Part shown: one piece after another, positions 42,092 through 53,844 of the stretch
Position numbering within the stretch: the first letter of the stretch is position 1
How the letters are laid out: each line of letters starts with the position of its first letter
NCBI RefSeq assembly: GCF_905404315.1
Contig: NC_066292.1
Location: forward strand, 3,100,001-3,164,000
DNA: 64,000 nucleotides
Origin: Leptidea sinapis
Taxonomy: Eukaryota; Arthropoda; Insecta; Lepidoptera; Pieridae
Direction of reading: 5' to 3'
Translations under genes and position numbers: made by a program
Notes under the pieces: model-generated
What the model saw: only the letters and a program-made list of their open reading frames with translations
The model's database searches: none
What the model was told of the DNA's origin: nothing

Positions 42092-43320
42092 GCAAGAAGA
42101 CTGCAAGACATAAAGGCGCGTCTATTAGATATTTTTATCTAAAATATTTTATTGGTTTAGTAGGACAAATCATGACCGGCAGAATATAATGACTCAGACT
42201 ATATTGGTCAGGTAGATCGCGTTCGCTCGTTAATTCCTGTAATCCTACAGAAAGAATCTAGGCTAGCTATGAAGTAAACAACTTTGTATGAATGAACAAA
42301 CCTCGTCTACTCCCATGATTGTGTTGTATTTCCAAAATGTTTAAAAAATAGTAAACAAATCCTTGAACTAATTAAACTGGATACAAAATAGCAATAAATT
42401 TGTTATGAGATAAGTTTTTAAAATGACGTCCGGAAATTATTTTAAAAACAAAGCGATATGTCGCTCCGCCCGCAAGCAATTTGGTTGCGTATGCGCACAC
42501 GGTTCCCACGTTTGTGTAGGGATACTATGATTTACTATTAACGTGGGACATGAGCTAATGGAATCATTATACTGGAATTTAGTATTTTTTATATTTTACA
42601 AGTTTATAAATAATAAAGTGAGTGTATTAATAACAAAATTTTTACATTTATTATTTGGATAAAATCATATTATGTATTTATTCGCTGACTCACCGTATTA
42701 CTTGTTCACGGGTGATTAAAGTTGATAGGAGGTGAAAACGTAGTGTATCAACTTGTCCATTGTATTTGCAGCAGGTGGATAGGATTTGTCAAAATAAACT
42801 ACTAGTGTCTTTGTATTATTTTGTAAAATGTTTAATTTTGGGGTTTTAAATGAGATGATGGGGCTCGATGTATCTTATGAGAAAGCTATAGTTTTAAAAT
42901 AATTGTTGGCTGATTGAAATGGGAAACAATTTTATTTCATTTATATACTTAACAATTTAATATATGAATTAATATATGGGAAACTATCTTGATATTATTG
43001 TTTTAAGCAGAAGTAGCATAATGATGTAGTAAAACAAGGACTACGTATTATATTAAATTATTTAGAAAAAAAATCCATTTATCCACAAATTAAATCAGCT
43101 TTAGTAACAATTATTGATTGATGTGGCAAGTTGTTATCATCATACTCTTCACGATTCTACATCTGCAGCATTCTTGGAATAGATTATTTTGATCTTATTT
43201 AGATTGAATTTGTATACTTTAAAGTAAATAGTTTTAATATTGTATTTATACTAAAGTTCTTCAGTGAAATCAGTAAAACTATTTTATGATTAATGGAGTG
43301 TAATGTCCTGTTAATTTCAG
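42092..43320. other. No gene seen
   Basis: AT-rich spacer; if the exon candidate at 43321 is real, this would be intron. No repeats were matched. Confidence 0.45.
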
Positions 43321-43472
43321 AACACACAGACACCCCAGTGGACAGCCGGTATAACGCGATGGGCGTCATCTCCACAGCACGGCCGATTATTGAGTCGGGA
43401 CCGCTTATTATAATTAACAGCTTGCCCCAACATTATGTACGTGGATTGTGGACCCGAATCATGTATCTATAG
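43321..43472 (+). CDS. Candidate terminal exon, 49 codons (unconfirmed)
   Basis: A GC-richer block follows a good 3' splice site (pyrimidine-rich TCCTGTTAATTTCAG ending at 43320). After two bases a frame runs from CAC at 43323 to TAG at 43470-43472. It starts HTDTPVDSRYNAMGVISTAR and ends GLWTRIMYL. The base composition and abrupt edges contrast with the AT-rich surroundings. I recognise no protein family, and no upstream exon or polyadenylation signal is evident. It could equally be a conserved non-coding element or a repeat piece. Confidence 0.28.
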
Positions 43473-44225
43473 TTCTTTGACAATATTATAATTATCAACC
43501 TCTCTTGTTCAAAGTTAACGCATGTAGAAACTAATTAAACAAAATCGTTGTATCTGTTAGTTTCAATATTACAAAAACAGTTTATTTTTTTATATATAAT
43601 GAATGATTACAAGCCTTTTTTTCCAGAAAATCTCTGAAACAGCTGGATTAGTTCTGACGAGACCTTTACATTACGTAATCATGTTTCCATATCAAAAAAA
43701 AGCCCATGAAATTGTGAATATTTGAATAAACAAACTTATAAACATACCATTTAAGTGCTGCAGGATTCACTTAGCTCCTCTTATTCAAGTTCAACTTCAA
43801 GCAATAGTGAGTAGACTCTTAGGAGTCTGCACCTTTCTAAAAGTCAAAAAAGTTACTACTGGCCTATATTGAATTGCGTGTGATTATTAAGTAACTTTGC
43901 TTGAAAAAAATTAGCAGGAAATAAGTTAGTCAAGATTTGCAGGATACTATAGGTTCAAATGCCGGTGGGTGTTTCTTACCGTATTCTGCAGCTGCACATG
44001 TGATGCGCTGAATTTAAACTTAAAAGAGCATCCACCAGAGATGACCCTCAACGGATGAAAAAAGTAAATTTCAAAGTGTCCGAAAAATGATTTAAAAAAT
44101 TAAATAAATGTTTTAGCAGATCGTCGTTTCACAGTAGATATGTCTTATAACCGAGAAAGTAAGCATTTCAAATATAGCATTTTACACAAACGCAAAATAA
44201 TAAAAACTACCGCACGCTGGTTTCC
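43473..44225. other. No gene seen; faint Helitron-like words
   Basis: 43625-43670 (CAGAAAATCTCTGAAACAGC) resembles the Helitron-like segment at 29510. The rest is AT-rich. Confidence 0.4.
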
Positions 44226-44290
44226 CAGAATGCTTCATCATCATTTCAGCCGGAAGACGTCCACTGCTGGACAAAGGCCTCCCCCAAATA
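44226..44290 (-). mobile_element. RTE-like LINE 3' tail fragment
   Basis: CATCATCATTTCAGCCGGAA and GTCCACTGCTGGACAAAGGC are the reverse complement of the end of the RTE-like element at 11800-11835. Only the last 65 bases remain. Confidence 0.7.
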
Positions 44291-44495
44291 TTGCCATGAC
44301 GCCAGAATGCTTAGCGATGCAAAAAGTGAATTTCCAAGGTTGAAGGATTATTTAAAAGGACAATGATTAGTACATGTTTAAAGATGTCGCTGTGGTACAA
44401 GATGTTTGAATTGTGCAGGATGACGAGTTTTATAAGAAAGGAATATTAAGTTTAAAAAAAAATTCAAGTGTAATTAGTTAAAAGGTGACTATATG

Positions 44496-44534
44496 GTAAA
44501 ATAATGTAAGGTATTAAACCTTACATTATTTTAC
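44496..44534. repeat. Perfect 17-bp inverted repeat with 5-nt loop
   Basis: GTAAAATAATGTAAGGT at 44496-44512 pairs exactly with 44518-44534 around ATTAA. Confidence 0.88.
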
Positions 44535-45069
44535 TAAAAGCTAGTGGCAACAAACGTATTCTCAATTTGTAAAATTTCAAATATACAAGTATTCTCAATT
44601 AAAAACATTGATGACTCAAAAACAAAAATATTATATTCATCAAACAAACATTTGCAACTACCGTGTCTTGAACCTGGGATTCCTAACTCAGTAGTAAGTG
44701 TCAGACATGGGCTGTACGAGTCAAATAATTATTCATGGAATTAAAAACATACTTTAAAAACATAATCCCAGGTGGGAAATTTAAAAATACAAAAAAAAAT
44801 TTTGTTTTGTATAATATAGGTGAAGCATAGCCTACCAAGAAATAAAACTTTATATAATAAATAAACTACTCTAGTAAACTTTATACTTACTGATCTTAAT
44901 CATGTTATGCGAGACAAGTTTACTCCAAAGAGTGTAACTGCATACTCATAAAATAAATTGCTCAACCTGCCTTAAGTTTTCACATCATTAAAATGTGTCT
45001 AAACATTACAATGCCACATATTCCACTCTGAATATCCATAAATAATAGAATAGAGATACGTATCCGAAA
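44535..45069. other. No gene seen
   Basis: AT-rich spacer without recognised repeats. Confidence 0.5.
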
Positions 45070-45405
45070 TGGAGTGCTCAGAGGAGCTGTTCGGGTTAAT
45101 TCCACCACCGGACATTACGTGCACAGTACCATCCGCATCACGTAGACGTCTGGCATTCCACAACCGCGCGTTTTGTTAGAAATTTCTTGCCTCGCGCAGT
45201 CACTTTGTGGAATCAACTACCGGCAGCGGTCTTCCCGAACAGATACGACTTAGGGACCTTCAAGAAAAAAGCATACTCCCACCTTAAAGGCCGGCAACGC
45301 ATTTCTTGACACACCTGTTGTTGCGGATGCCCATGGGTGGTTGCCTCACCTCTCCCCATTCCGTGAGCCTCTTGCCCGTTTGCCCACTCTCATATAAAAA
45401 AAAGT
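45070..45405 (+). mobile_element. Family B2 non-LTR 3' end (relative of B)
   Basis: The plus strand translates in pieces to SEELFGLIPPPDITCTV-like, RNFLPRAVTLWNQLPAAVFP and RYDLGTFKKKAYSHLKGRQR. These parallel the B element's SEELFNLIPAAEFHL, LWNELPCAVFPGRYDMGTFKK and SLKAGNA. It ends in CTCATATAAAAAAAAG. Distinct bases at the end define a sister family, also seen at 33525-33665. Confidence 0.75.
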
Positions 45406-47539
45406 CATTGGTTTACGCTTACAAACGTTATGAGATCATTAACTAGCATACAGTGCAGCGCTGATTGCTCGATGTCTACGATCGGTTGTACCTATGTATA
45501 GTCCTTTTCCTTCTTATTAATGATTAGATTAGGTGGAAGTATTAATCGTTTCATTCTATAATTATCTAATCTAAATGATCAAAGGCTTTCCGATATCAAA
45601 CCAGGCAATTTCAAGTCTCAACGTCATTGATTCCGGAGTCAATAGTCCGGATGTGACGTAACAGACTAAAATACACCGCGATCTCAAACGTTACATTCTC
45701 CAGTTCCAACATTTTATCACACAAGTGCGGCTATGCCGTATGTCATATTTGTCTACATAGATTCACTGGATGTGCCAATGTATTTTACATAATTTATATT
45801 AAATTGATGAATTAGTGCCTAAGACTGTCAGCTTATTTTATTCAAAATTAAAAAAAGAAAGATTTTCTAAATATTCCATCTGGACGACAAATACAAGCCT
45901 GTGAAATTAGAATTGTTGTTTCACCCTTTGTTTGTACTCTAGGACTTGAATTTGAAATAAACTTTTTCTATTCAAAGGTGGTCAGAAATAAAGAGCTAAA
46001 ATAATTTAATATTTAATGAAGAATATAGGTAGGTATATAATTATTATAAAGGGATAAGATTTTGCTATCTTGTGGAATTTTACATGCATAAGGTTTTAAA
46101 TTAAATATCAAATTAGGGCTGTGTTTGTTTTTTGTTGAATTATAATGAATATAAATATAATAAAAGATTTATAATAATATTTCGAAAATAATTGCATGGC
46201 CGAGGACCACTTTAGGATGTTTATCACTGCGAGGAAGTATACCAATGCTGTCAGCATGCCAGAGTTGGATAACTAGTCCGATCCGTTGGCCGAAACAGCT
46301 GCCAGCACTTGGATTTCCAGTAGCCCCATTGTGGTGCTTAAAACTAACTGGGCTCCGGCCACACACATGGAAGGGCACACACACGACACAAAGCACAAAG
46401 ACTTATAACTCACTGAAACCAACATGAAATCATATTTGGTGTTGTAAATATAGTTATCACTATTGTTTTTATCCTACATAATAATTTCAATCACACCATA
46501 TTCCAAAAATATTAAAAAAACTAGTAGTGTTCCTTGGTATTATGATAATGTCTGATATATACAAAATAAGTTTCATAAGCCGACTTCGGGTAGTTCCAAG
46601 TAGAATATAAGCAAACAAAAATAAAATACTTCTGATTTATAAATAGTAAATGCTACTCGTAGCAGCACCTTCCAGTTTCTCTATATCTGCGTCAGTAAGT
46701 GCGTGTGCGGTATTTATTTATTCGTACGGAAATAGCCGCGCGCGCATCGAGTGCGTTCGTTACATCCAGTACAGAAACGTGCTTTATGTCTTCATCGGTG
46801 TTCACGGTTCACTATTTTCAATATTTTATGAAACTGGTGGTTGTTCTTATTACATAATTAAATTTCAAAAATACATTACTTAAAAGGAGCTTATTGCAGA
46901 ACTAAAACATAAGGAATAAACCATTTTCATATTATTTGTATGTATTGTGGGTTCCGTAACCAACGGTAACTCTATTACTAATACTCTGCTATCTGTTTGT
47001 TTGTCCGACTGTTTATCTATCTGTCAGCGGGTTGCATCTCTGGTTGACTATAACAACAAATAAAACCAATACCTACAGGTTGTTCCAAAATGTTTTTAAA
47101 GAATAGTACAGTACAATGGTACGGAACTCCTATGTGACGTAAGTACTTGACCAGTTATTTTTATATTTTTAGTCCGTGACGTTTGTCAGGAAGCCCCTAT
47201 AGGCTAAAATATTATAAACTACAGCGATGTCTAACACAAAGAAAGGTATGTAGGTGCTATGATTGATTTTTTAAGTCTGTTATTAACGGACAAACATGGG
47301 GATCTCTTGAGTTATAGGTCGACACACTTGTCGATCATTTTTTTTATTTACTTACAAGTTAAGGAGCCAAGTAAAGGAGATGAAGAAAGTCAAACTTTTC
47401 ATATCAAAAAACAGTGCAAATAAATAAAAATTGCTAAATATTGTCACAGCGGAGCCCCCGCGACGCGTTTCGATCCTCGACCGCCACGTAGGTACTAATG
47501 TGTTTTCTAATTCATAGTATGTTAGTTTATTCAATGCTT
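45406..47539. other. No confirmed gene; one unassigned GC-richer ORF
   Basis: 46169-46396 (minus) is a 75-codon frame in a GC-richer patch, including ATGNPSAGSCFGQRIGLVIQ. No family is recognised and it may be a mobile-element remnant. 46920-47060 (GGGTTCCGTAACCAACGG...) looks like an old dispersed repeat. A CG-rich run GCCGCGCGCGCATCGAGTGC lies near 46734. Otherwise AT-rich. Confidence 0.4.
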
Positions 47540-47592
47540 TATAAGGTTGGCAACGCGCTTGTTATTCCTGTGGTATTTTATGTGAGTATGGG
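47540..47592 (+). mobile_element. Tiny family B-type fragment
   Basis: AAGGTTGGCAACGCGCTTGT then TATTCCTGTGG parallels AAAGGCCGGCAACGCTCTTG and GATTCCTCTGG. About 50 bases only. Confidence 0.5.
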
Positions 47593-49654
47593 CCATTATA
47601 TTAACTAAAACAAAAAATCTTGCACATTGCAAAATCTTATATTATTTAAAACACAGTAATACTTGCGCCAAAGAGATGAACATCGATCTCGCAAGCACAC
47701 CACAAAAATTTCATCCGATAACTTCTTGACGCTTTTACAAAAATATGGTAGACTTTTATTTTAATTTTTATTTTCTTGTTCTTGGTATTTTCAATACAAT
47801 GGGACACGCCTGAAACGTGAAATGTGAAATACACACGGCCTTTACCCACGTTTTTGATTGATGCTACTACTATACTATATGCTATACGTGGATAATGTAA
47901 TATGTACAATGTTCCTATGGTACCAAGTAGGCAAAGAGTGTGTTTTATGATTCTTTGTCAGATTTTTTTATTAATCGTATACTTGGAAAATGTAGAGCTG
48001 TATTAGTGTAATGTCATCGGTCCTCGATAAATCTACAAAGTTTGAACGAAATCTAGCCGTTTGAAGTGGGTCAAAATCGCGCCCAAAGAAGTCGGTTACA
48101 AACATATACAAAACAGTACAAGAAACTCATTAACTCCGAACTCTAAATAGACAACTTTGTGAGCTAAAGTATGCTGAAGTTGTATAAAACTTTCAACTTC
48201 GTTGTAAGTGACACTACAACACACCTAGCATACAAATTCACTCAATATAGTATATACATACTGTCCCTATTATTATAAGAAAGATAGGGTAAACTCCCCA
48301 AGTCTTGCATACATAATTATCACACAATATATTATAATCTAGGTACACGTAACATAATTATCAATTTAATAAAAAACTAAAACTAATTAATAAGCTAGTT
48401 GCGTTGGTCTAACATAATCCACGTATAAAAATGAGTTGCGGGTGCTATCCTCTCAGAGAAGATTGCTTCCCATGGAGATATTAGTGACGTCAGAGATTTC
48501 ACCACCAACCGAAAGTAGGTACCGTTAGCATGCAGATAAGGACTGCCTGGTAACGTCTTACAAACGTAAATTCGACAAGTTTCTATCCCTGTCTATAAAA
48601 TCTATGTAATGATTTAAGTGTATCACGGGTGGAATGGTTATATAACAGATTTGGTCTGTAATTATTTATTTCTTCAGTACACGAAGTTGATAGACAAAAC
48701 ATATTACAGATGAAATAAGAGCTGCTCTCTACTTTACATCTAAAAAATTTCTATAGTTGTGCGTTGTTGACTAACATAAAATAAAAATTACATTGTTCAC
48801 CAAGGTTAAATCTTATAAATTGTAATATAAGAAAATAGATCGTAAATAAAAATGTCATTATCTCATATATTTTTAAATAAAATTTTAATGTGTAATTATT
48901 ATAAGCTGTCAAAATATTCAATTGTCAAACAACAAGAAGCAAATCTTTCCATATTTTTTTTTCTAGCAAACTACAGACATTTTTCTGCCAGTACATTTGT
49001 ACACAATAAATGACGCTATTTCTGCACAATATGAAATTACTTTGCGAAATAAGTATAATAAATAATTATAATTCTAAACTTAGAGAGAATATGATGGTTA
49101 TAATCAAAGACAGTATAAACATATTGCATTATTGTTTAAACATGTCAAATGAACTAATTGTACCTTTGATATTGCAGACAATATTGAAGATTGAGATTAT
49201 CAAAGAGATTTCATAATTTTTAGATCAGTGATTTAAATTATCTTTTAGGTACAAAATCCTTAAATTTTGGACGTGAAAATTAATAGTTGTAAGCCGGGAC
49301 GGAACGCGGGACATTCACCCTACTTGGCTTACCTACTCTACAACAATGTAGGTCAGCAGAGTTTCCGTGCCGCATGAAGCCAGTAAAAGCCGAGCTCGAT
49401 GGATTTACGGCTATTTAATTCAACTAAAAATATGGCGGTAGAGAGCATTACCAGTGAGTAGGTACCACTCTGGAATAAATACAGGAATATTGTATATAAT
49501 TTACAATAAGCTGTATTGTAAAAAAGGCGAAGTGTATTTAATTATCATTCATATAATAAAGAAAAATATTAAAAATTAACGCTGAATGATATACAATTTT
49601 AAGATTACTGTATCTTTCCAAATGTATAAATAATTGCGTATATATAATATCATA
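47593..49654. other. No gene seen; 2 kb spacer
   Basis: 48050-48110 (CGCGCCCAAAGAAGTCGGTT) is probably an old dispersed repeat. 49290-49440 is GC-richer (AAGCCGGGACGGAACGCGGG) without a supported frame. The rest is AT-rich. Confidence 0.45.
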
Positions 49655-50121
49655 TCACTACATATTATAAAACAAAGTCCTCCGCCGCGTCTGTCTGTTC
49701 GCGACAAACTCAAAAATTACTGCACCTATTTACATTTTGTTTTCACCAATGGATACCGTGGTTCTCGAGGAAGGTTTTAGTATATAATTTGTTAAGTTCT
49801 TGTTTACATTTTTGTAATCATTAACTATATTAGTTGGAGGTGTCGGAAAAAAATAAGCCGTCCGGGAGCTTTCAACGAAAACGCTGTCTAAGCCCTTTGA
49901 GATAAAACAAATTAATGTACGGTGGAATTGTGTATCTTATATAGTTCTACAGAAACCTTCGCGATGGAATATGTCTATGTCTTAAGAATAACATATGACA
50001 TCCATTTAATACTTAAAAAAATTGGCAATTATAAAGTGGTTATGTAAAAGCTGTTCACACAAATAGGATATTAATCTTTATCATTTTTTATTGACAGAAC
50101 AGGGTCTGTCTGGTCAGCTAG
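49655..50121 (+). mobile_element. Non-autonomous Helitron-like element (467 bp)
   Basis: It starts TCACTACATATTATAAAACA after an A and ends TGTCTGGTCAGCTAG before T. The 5' part (CGCCGCGTCTGTCTGTTCGC) and the CTAG end fit small lepidopteran Helitrons. The 3' end is shared with 38504-38879. No Rep/helicase frame. Confidence 0.7.
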
Positions 50122-50338
50122 TTATAATAAATAAAAGAGAGTCCCTCTCTGCTTGAACGTAACAAATAGTCTTTTACTAAACGAATTATGACGTGATATG
50201 CACAAATATACGGCTATTTCAAGAAGAAAGATTATTTAGTATAAATTAATTATTATTAAGTTATTTTTACTGCGTCAGACCCAAATGTACAGCTGAAAAA
50301 CCTATTATATTGAAATTTATATTGATGATGTTTAAAAA

Positions 50339-50535
50339 ACGAACAGCTCTCTTTCGCAGAGCAAACACTATATCAATGTCAGCAGCATGACCCCACAGTT
50401 AAATACCGTACGTCATGATGCTATAAAAATAACTGAAGTGCACTAGTCTAGCGGTCGCAAAATTCGTGTAGGTACTCTCTAATCCTTCTAACGGCGAATG
50501 CCGCAGAGCTGAGTCTATCTAGGTAGTTTGGCAGT
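50339..50535 (-). pseudogene. Family C reverse transcriptase fragment
   Basis: The minus strand encodes a WGHAADIDIVFALRKRAVR-like segment (the CATGCTGCTGACATTGATAT words are shared with 31710-31755). It extends further upstream into the thumb region than the 31327 copy. It is bounded by unrelated DNA and has no active site. Confidence 0.75.
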
Positions 50536-50644
50536 ATGTGCAATCCGTCTTCCATCACATTAAGAAAAACATTCTATTTTCATTATTGGAATAAGAGACC
50601 AAAAGTGGAGTCAACTGATGGTATTCGATCACCACCTTATCTTT

Positions 50645-50950
50645 ATATAAAAATAAGGGACGAGACGAGCAGGACGTTCAGCTGATGGTAACTAATACGC
50701 CCATGCCCATTACAATGCAATGCCGTTTAGGATTCTTAAAAAACCCAAAAATTCGGAGTGGCACTACAATTGCGCTCGTCACCTTGAGACATAAGATGTT
50801 AAGTCTCATTTGCACAGTAACTTCACTAGCTACGGCGCCCTTCATAGCGAAACACAATATTGCTTAAACATTACTGCTTCACGGTAGAAATAGGCGCGGT
50901 TGTGGTAACCATAACCTAGCCGGCATCCTGCACAAAGGAGTCTCTCCCTG
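50645..50950 (-). mobile_element. Family A SINE-like repeat
   Basis: From ATAAAAATAAGGGACGAGAC to GGAGTCTCTCCCTG. The hairpin is mutated on one side (CGGAGTGGC). Confidence 0.82.
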
Positions 50951-51170
50951 TCTTACAACACCAGAGGAAGTACGGGAGTGTGACCGCCCTTTTATGTCGT
51001 TGCCCGCGCTTTTTTCAAAGTACTCGAGTCGTAATACTGCGCTAGGAAGTACATTCCAAAGTTAAGTCGTGCATGGTTGAAAGGAAGTCCACATATTCAG
51101 ATGATTGGTATCATAATTAGGTTGTGGCCTGTGGTGCGAAGGGGTAACCTGCGCCTTTAGAGAGTCAGAA
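50951..51170 (-). mobile_element. Family B fragment, strongly decayed
   Basis: ACAACACCAGAGGAAGTACG, GCCCGCGCTTTTTTCAAAGT and ACATATTCAGATGATTGGTA follow the order of the family B C-terminal region in reverse, with several deletions. Confidence 0.65.
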
Positions 51171-51427
51171 TGTGAGCCTGCTTAAAGTATTAGTCTCACT
51201 CTATTGATGCCCCTTACTTTCTTCGAGGACAATTTTTAACTTTAAAATGACTTAGAGCCCCATTCCAATATTTTTTTTTATAATATAAATTTATTTTAAG
51301 TAGTGTTCATGAAAAAACCCAAAATTGTGAGCGGCATTCCAATTTGTAGGTGAGGCATTAGTTAAATAATTAATCTGATTAAGTAAGCATCCAACCGTGT
51401 TTTAAATACATTTTATGTTTCAATAAT

Positions 51428-51916
51428 TATAATAAATATATAATAAATTATCGTGTCGCGGTGTTTGTTGCCAAACTCCTACGAAACGGCTAAGCTGATT
51501 TGTATGAAATATTGTGTGTATGGGTAGGTCTGCGAATCGTAAAAAATCTACGTTTCATATATATGATAAGGGTGACTCACCTCTTAATATTTTTTTTAAT
51601 TTTTTTGACTATTTTTTGTTTTATTATGATTCAGCATTGAAAAATACATACAACTTCAAATTTCACCATTCAAATTTTTAATTACTCGTAGTAAATCGTA
51701 GTAATTTTTTTTTAGATTTTAATATTATTCTGTTGATCCACAGATCTGTGAATGGATATGGTTGCAAAATGGCAATCGAATACAATAATTGTAGTTCGAT
51801 AAATTTTATGTACCATATATTTGGTAGCTCTGAGAATCGGTCGTTATCTATTTTTAAACCCCAAAAGATTTTTTTAAAAATTTATATGGCAATACAACGT
51901 TTGCTGGGTCAGCTAG
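51428..51916 (+). mobile_element. Non-autonomous Helitron-like element
   Basis: It ends CGTTTGCTGGGTCAGCTAG followed by T, with the perfect GCTG-GGT-CAGC hairpin. The 5' end is approximate, set by alignment of ATCGTGTCGCGGTGTTTGTT with the 57164 copy. The interior is longer than in the other copies. A family E tail lies 15-20 bases beyond. Confidence 0.7.
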
Positions 51917-51929
51917 TAAGTTTTGTATG

Positions 51930-52032
51930 TTTCAGTAAGTATATTGTATTAAATATTATATCGTTGTCTTGTACCCATAGTACAGGCTATGCCTAGTTTG
52001 GGGATAGATAATTTGTGTATAAGTGCATCATT
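51930..52032 (+). mobile_element. Family E SINE, 3' tail fragment
   Basis: GTATATTGTATTAAATATTA, ATCGTTGTCTTGTACCCATA and TAGTTTGGGGATAGATAATT match the SINE at 38180-38260. The tRNA-like head is missing. Confidence 0.7.
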
Positions 52033-52139
52033 ATTATCAAAATGATTTGAATTTTCTTTAGTATTAATTCCGCCAATTAAATAAACAATAACGTCTTTAA
52101 ACAATAGTAAATAAAAAATAATAAAAATACTTAAGACGA

Positions 52140-52290
52140 GGGATAGTCTCGTGCCAGATTTTGGCGTAGAGGCGAAAGACGCGTCGAATTGTTTAAAGAC
52201 AATTATTGGCGGAATTAATACTAAAGAAAATTCAAATCATTTTGATAATTATGGATTTTCGCAAAGTAACACCTACTTCAATATTTTTTT
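52140..52290. mobile_element. Family F element, second copy
   Basis: It shares TAGTCTCGTGCCAGATTTTG and GAATTGTTTAAAGACAATTA with 15820-15900. Its right end, GATTTTCGCAAAGTAACACCTA, is the reverse complement of the left end of that copy. A piece of the core (the inverted CGTGTTTCGCC region) is deleted. Confidence 0.55.
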
Positions 52291-52695
52291 TTTGCATCAT
52301 TATAATTATTAAGGACACCAAAAACATAAAAAATCCAGGCAATACATAATTGGACGCAATTAAAATAAAAATAATGTCATCAGAGTCACCGAGGACATTT
52401 ATAATGTGCATTTGTCACGACATTACATTATTATCTTATTGTTAACTATTTGCATACCAACCAATTAACGTGACCTTCACTAGGAAGGAGACATTTACGT
52501 CCGGACTTTTAATGAAGCAATAATAAGAAATACTTGAATAATTTAGATTAAATCAAGAAAATTAATAGAATATCTTTATAAAAACTGTAAAAATTGAGAA
52601 AATAGACCTATTTGGCCAATTGTGGCGAAAAATATCTGTCTTTAATTATAATTTTATACTTTTTCTTGTATGAGAAAGAACTAACGTACTATAAA
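52291..52695. other. No gene seen
   Basis: AT-rich spacer. Confidence 0.5.
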
Positions 52696-52892
52696 TAACT
52701 AGACTCACCATCGCCTATTAAAAGGTCGTCAAAAATTTTCGAGCAGCGTTGTATATTAACTTACACAGATAATATTAATAAATTAATTCAAATCAACACC
52801 TTAATTAGTGGCAGTAATGTTCAATGTATTATATCAGATGTGCAAAAAGACGGACGACTCTTTCACACATTTCGTCGGCGATGTATTTCGTT
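52696..52892 (-). mobile_element. Family K dispersed repeat
   Basis: It matches the reverse complement of 62386-62628: CTAGACTCACCATCGCCTAT, AAAATTTTCGAGCAGCGTTG and CACATTTCGTCGGCGATGTA. In the minus orientation it ends ...GAGTCTAG then T, so a Helitron-type end is possible, but I did not find a matching TC start. Confidence 0.6.
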
Positions 52893-53194
52893 TTTCAATT
52901 GAAAGGTAATTATTTAGCAAAATGAATAAAAAAGTCAAGTAAGTTACATATTTTTTTTAACTTAAAGGGACACTTACCTGAAATACTACACTCTTTCCTT
53001 TTTAAGTTTGGATACGATGTTATTTGGATAGTTTTTCACTAAACGCTTTGTTATTGCGTGGCATTCTATTCGAAACGCGGTCAAACACAGTTGAATGAAT
53101 ACTCTGCCTAATAGGCAGAGTTTTGATTCAGACAATTTTTGAGCGTGATTGTGAATCTAGTTGTTTATTGTGCGTTACTGGGAAAAAGAAAACC
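52893..53194. other. No gene seen
   Basis: AT-rich spacer; a short inverted pair CTCTGCCTAATAGGCAGAG at about 53101-53119 forms an 8-bp hairpin. Confidence 0.55.
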
Positions 53195-53300
53195 GACTAT
53201 CTGGTCAAGATTGACGGATGAGGGCAGCGCAGGATCCATCGTCGTGGACATTTTTGGGGAAGGCTTTTGTACAGCAGTGGACGTTTATTTACTGCAAAAA
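53195..53300 (+). mobile_element. RTE-like LINE 3' end fragment
   Basis: It parallels 11730-11820: ATCTGGTCAAGATTGACGGA, TGAGGGCAGCGCAGGATCCA and GTACAGCAGTGGACG. It is decayed and short. Confidence 0.65.
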
Positions 53301-53794
53301 TAGAAACTGATAATCAGATGGTGATTTATGTTTTCTGAGAGACTGAAGGGATGAAAGAACAGCTCAGTCTTAAGTAAGTGCTCCTCCTAAATCCGATTCT
53401 TCTAAATATTGAAACAGAGCTTCGAAAGAAATTTTTATCAACACTATTTCGATTCAGAGACAATCTGGAAAAATGTATTATGGATTGAACTGCATATTTT
53501 ACAAACCTAACAATTTAACAAACTTATTTGCAACGGTGTTAGCTTGCATTCGGATAAAAACCTATTATTTTAACATTATGAAAATTTCCTTCTTGAGATT
53601 TCCTTATGAACGTTGAGGTGACAGTATGTGACACTCCCTGCGGCTGCATGTTATGTTAATGCAGAGCCGCTACAGATTTTTGATTGAACCCAAAGTCAGT
53701 TATTTCAAGCTTGGCGACCTTTAAACCGAAACAGAAATAAATGGTGATTAAAAATTACTGCTTGGTGACACAAAAGGGCTTCACAGTGGTCATT
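53301..53794. other. No gene seen
   Basis: AT-rich spacer without recognised features. Confidence 0.5.
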
Positions 53795-53843
53795 TTTACG
53801 GGTACGAGTCACCTGATGTTAAGTGATCACCGCCGCCCACATT
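53795..53843 (-). mobile_element. Extra family B 3' tip
   Basis: TACGGGTACGAGTCACCTGA to GCCGCCCACAT repeats the first 50 bases of the family B end that restarts at about 53860, so two B copies lie head to tail here. The junction is a run of T/A. Confidence 0.7.
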
Positions 53844-53844
53844 T

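Noticed and set aside
46169..46396. 75-codon GC-richer minus ORF as a host gene
   Set aside because: No recognisable domain or splice signals, and a similar-length ORF exists on the other strand; left as unassigned.
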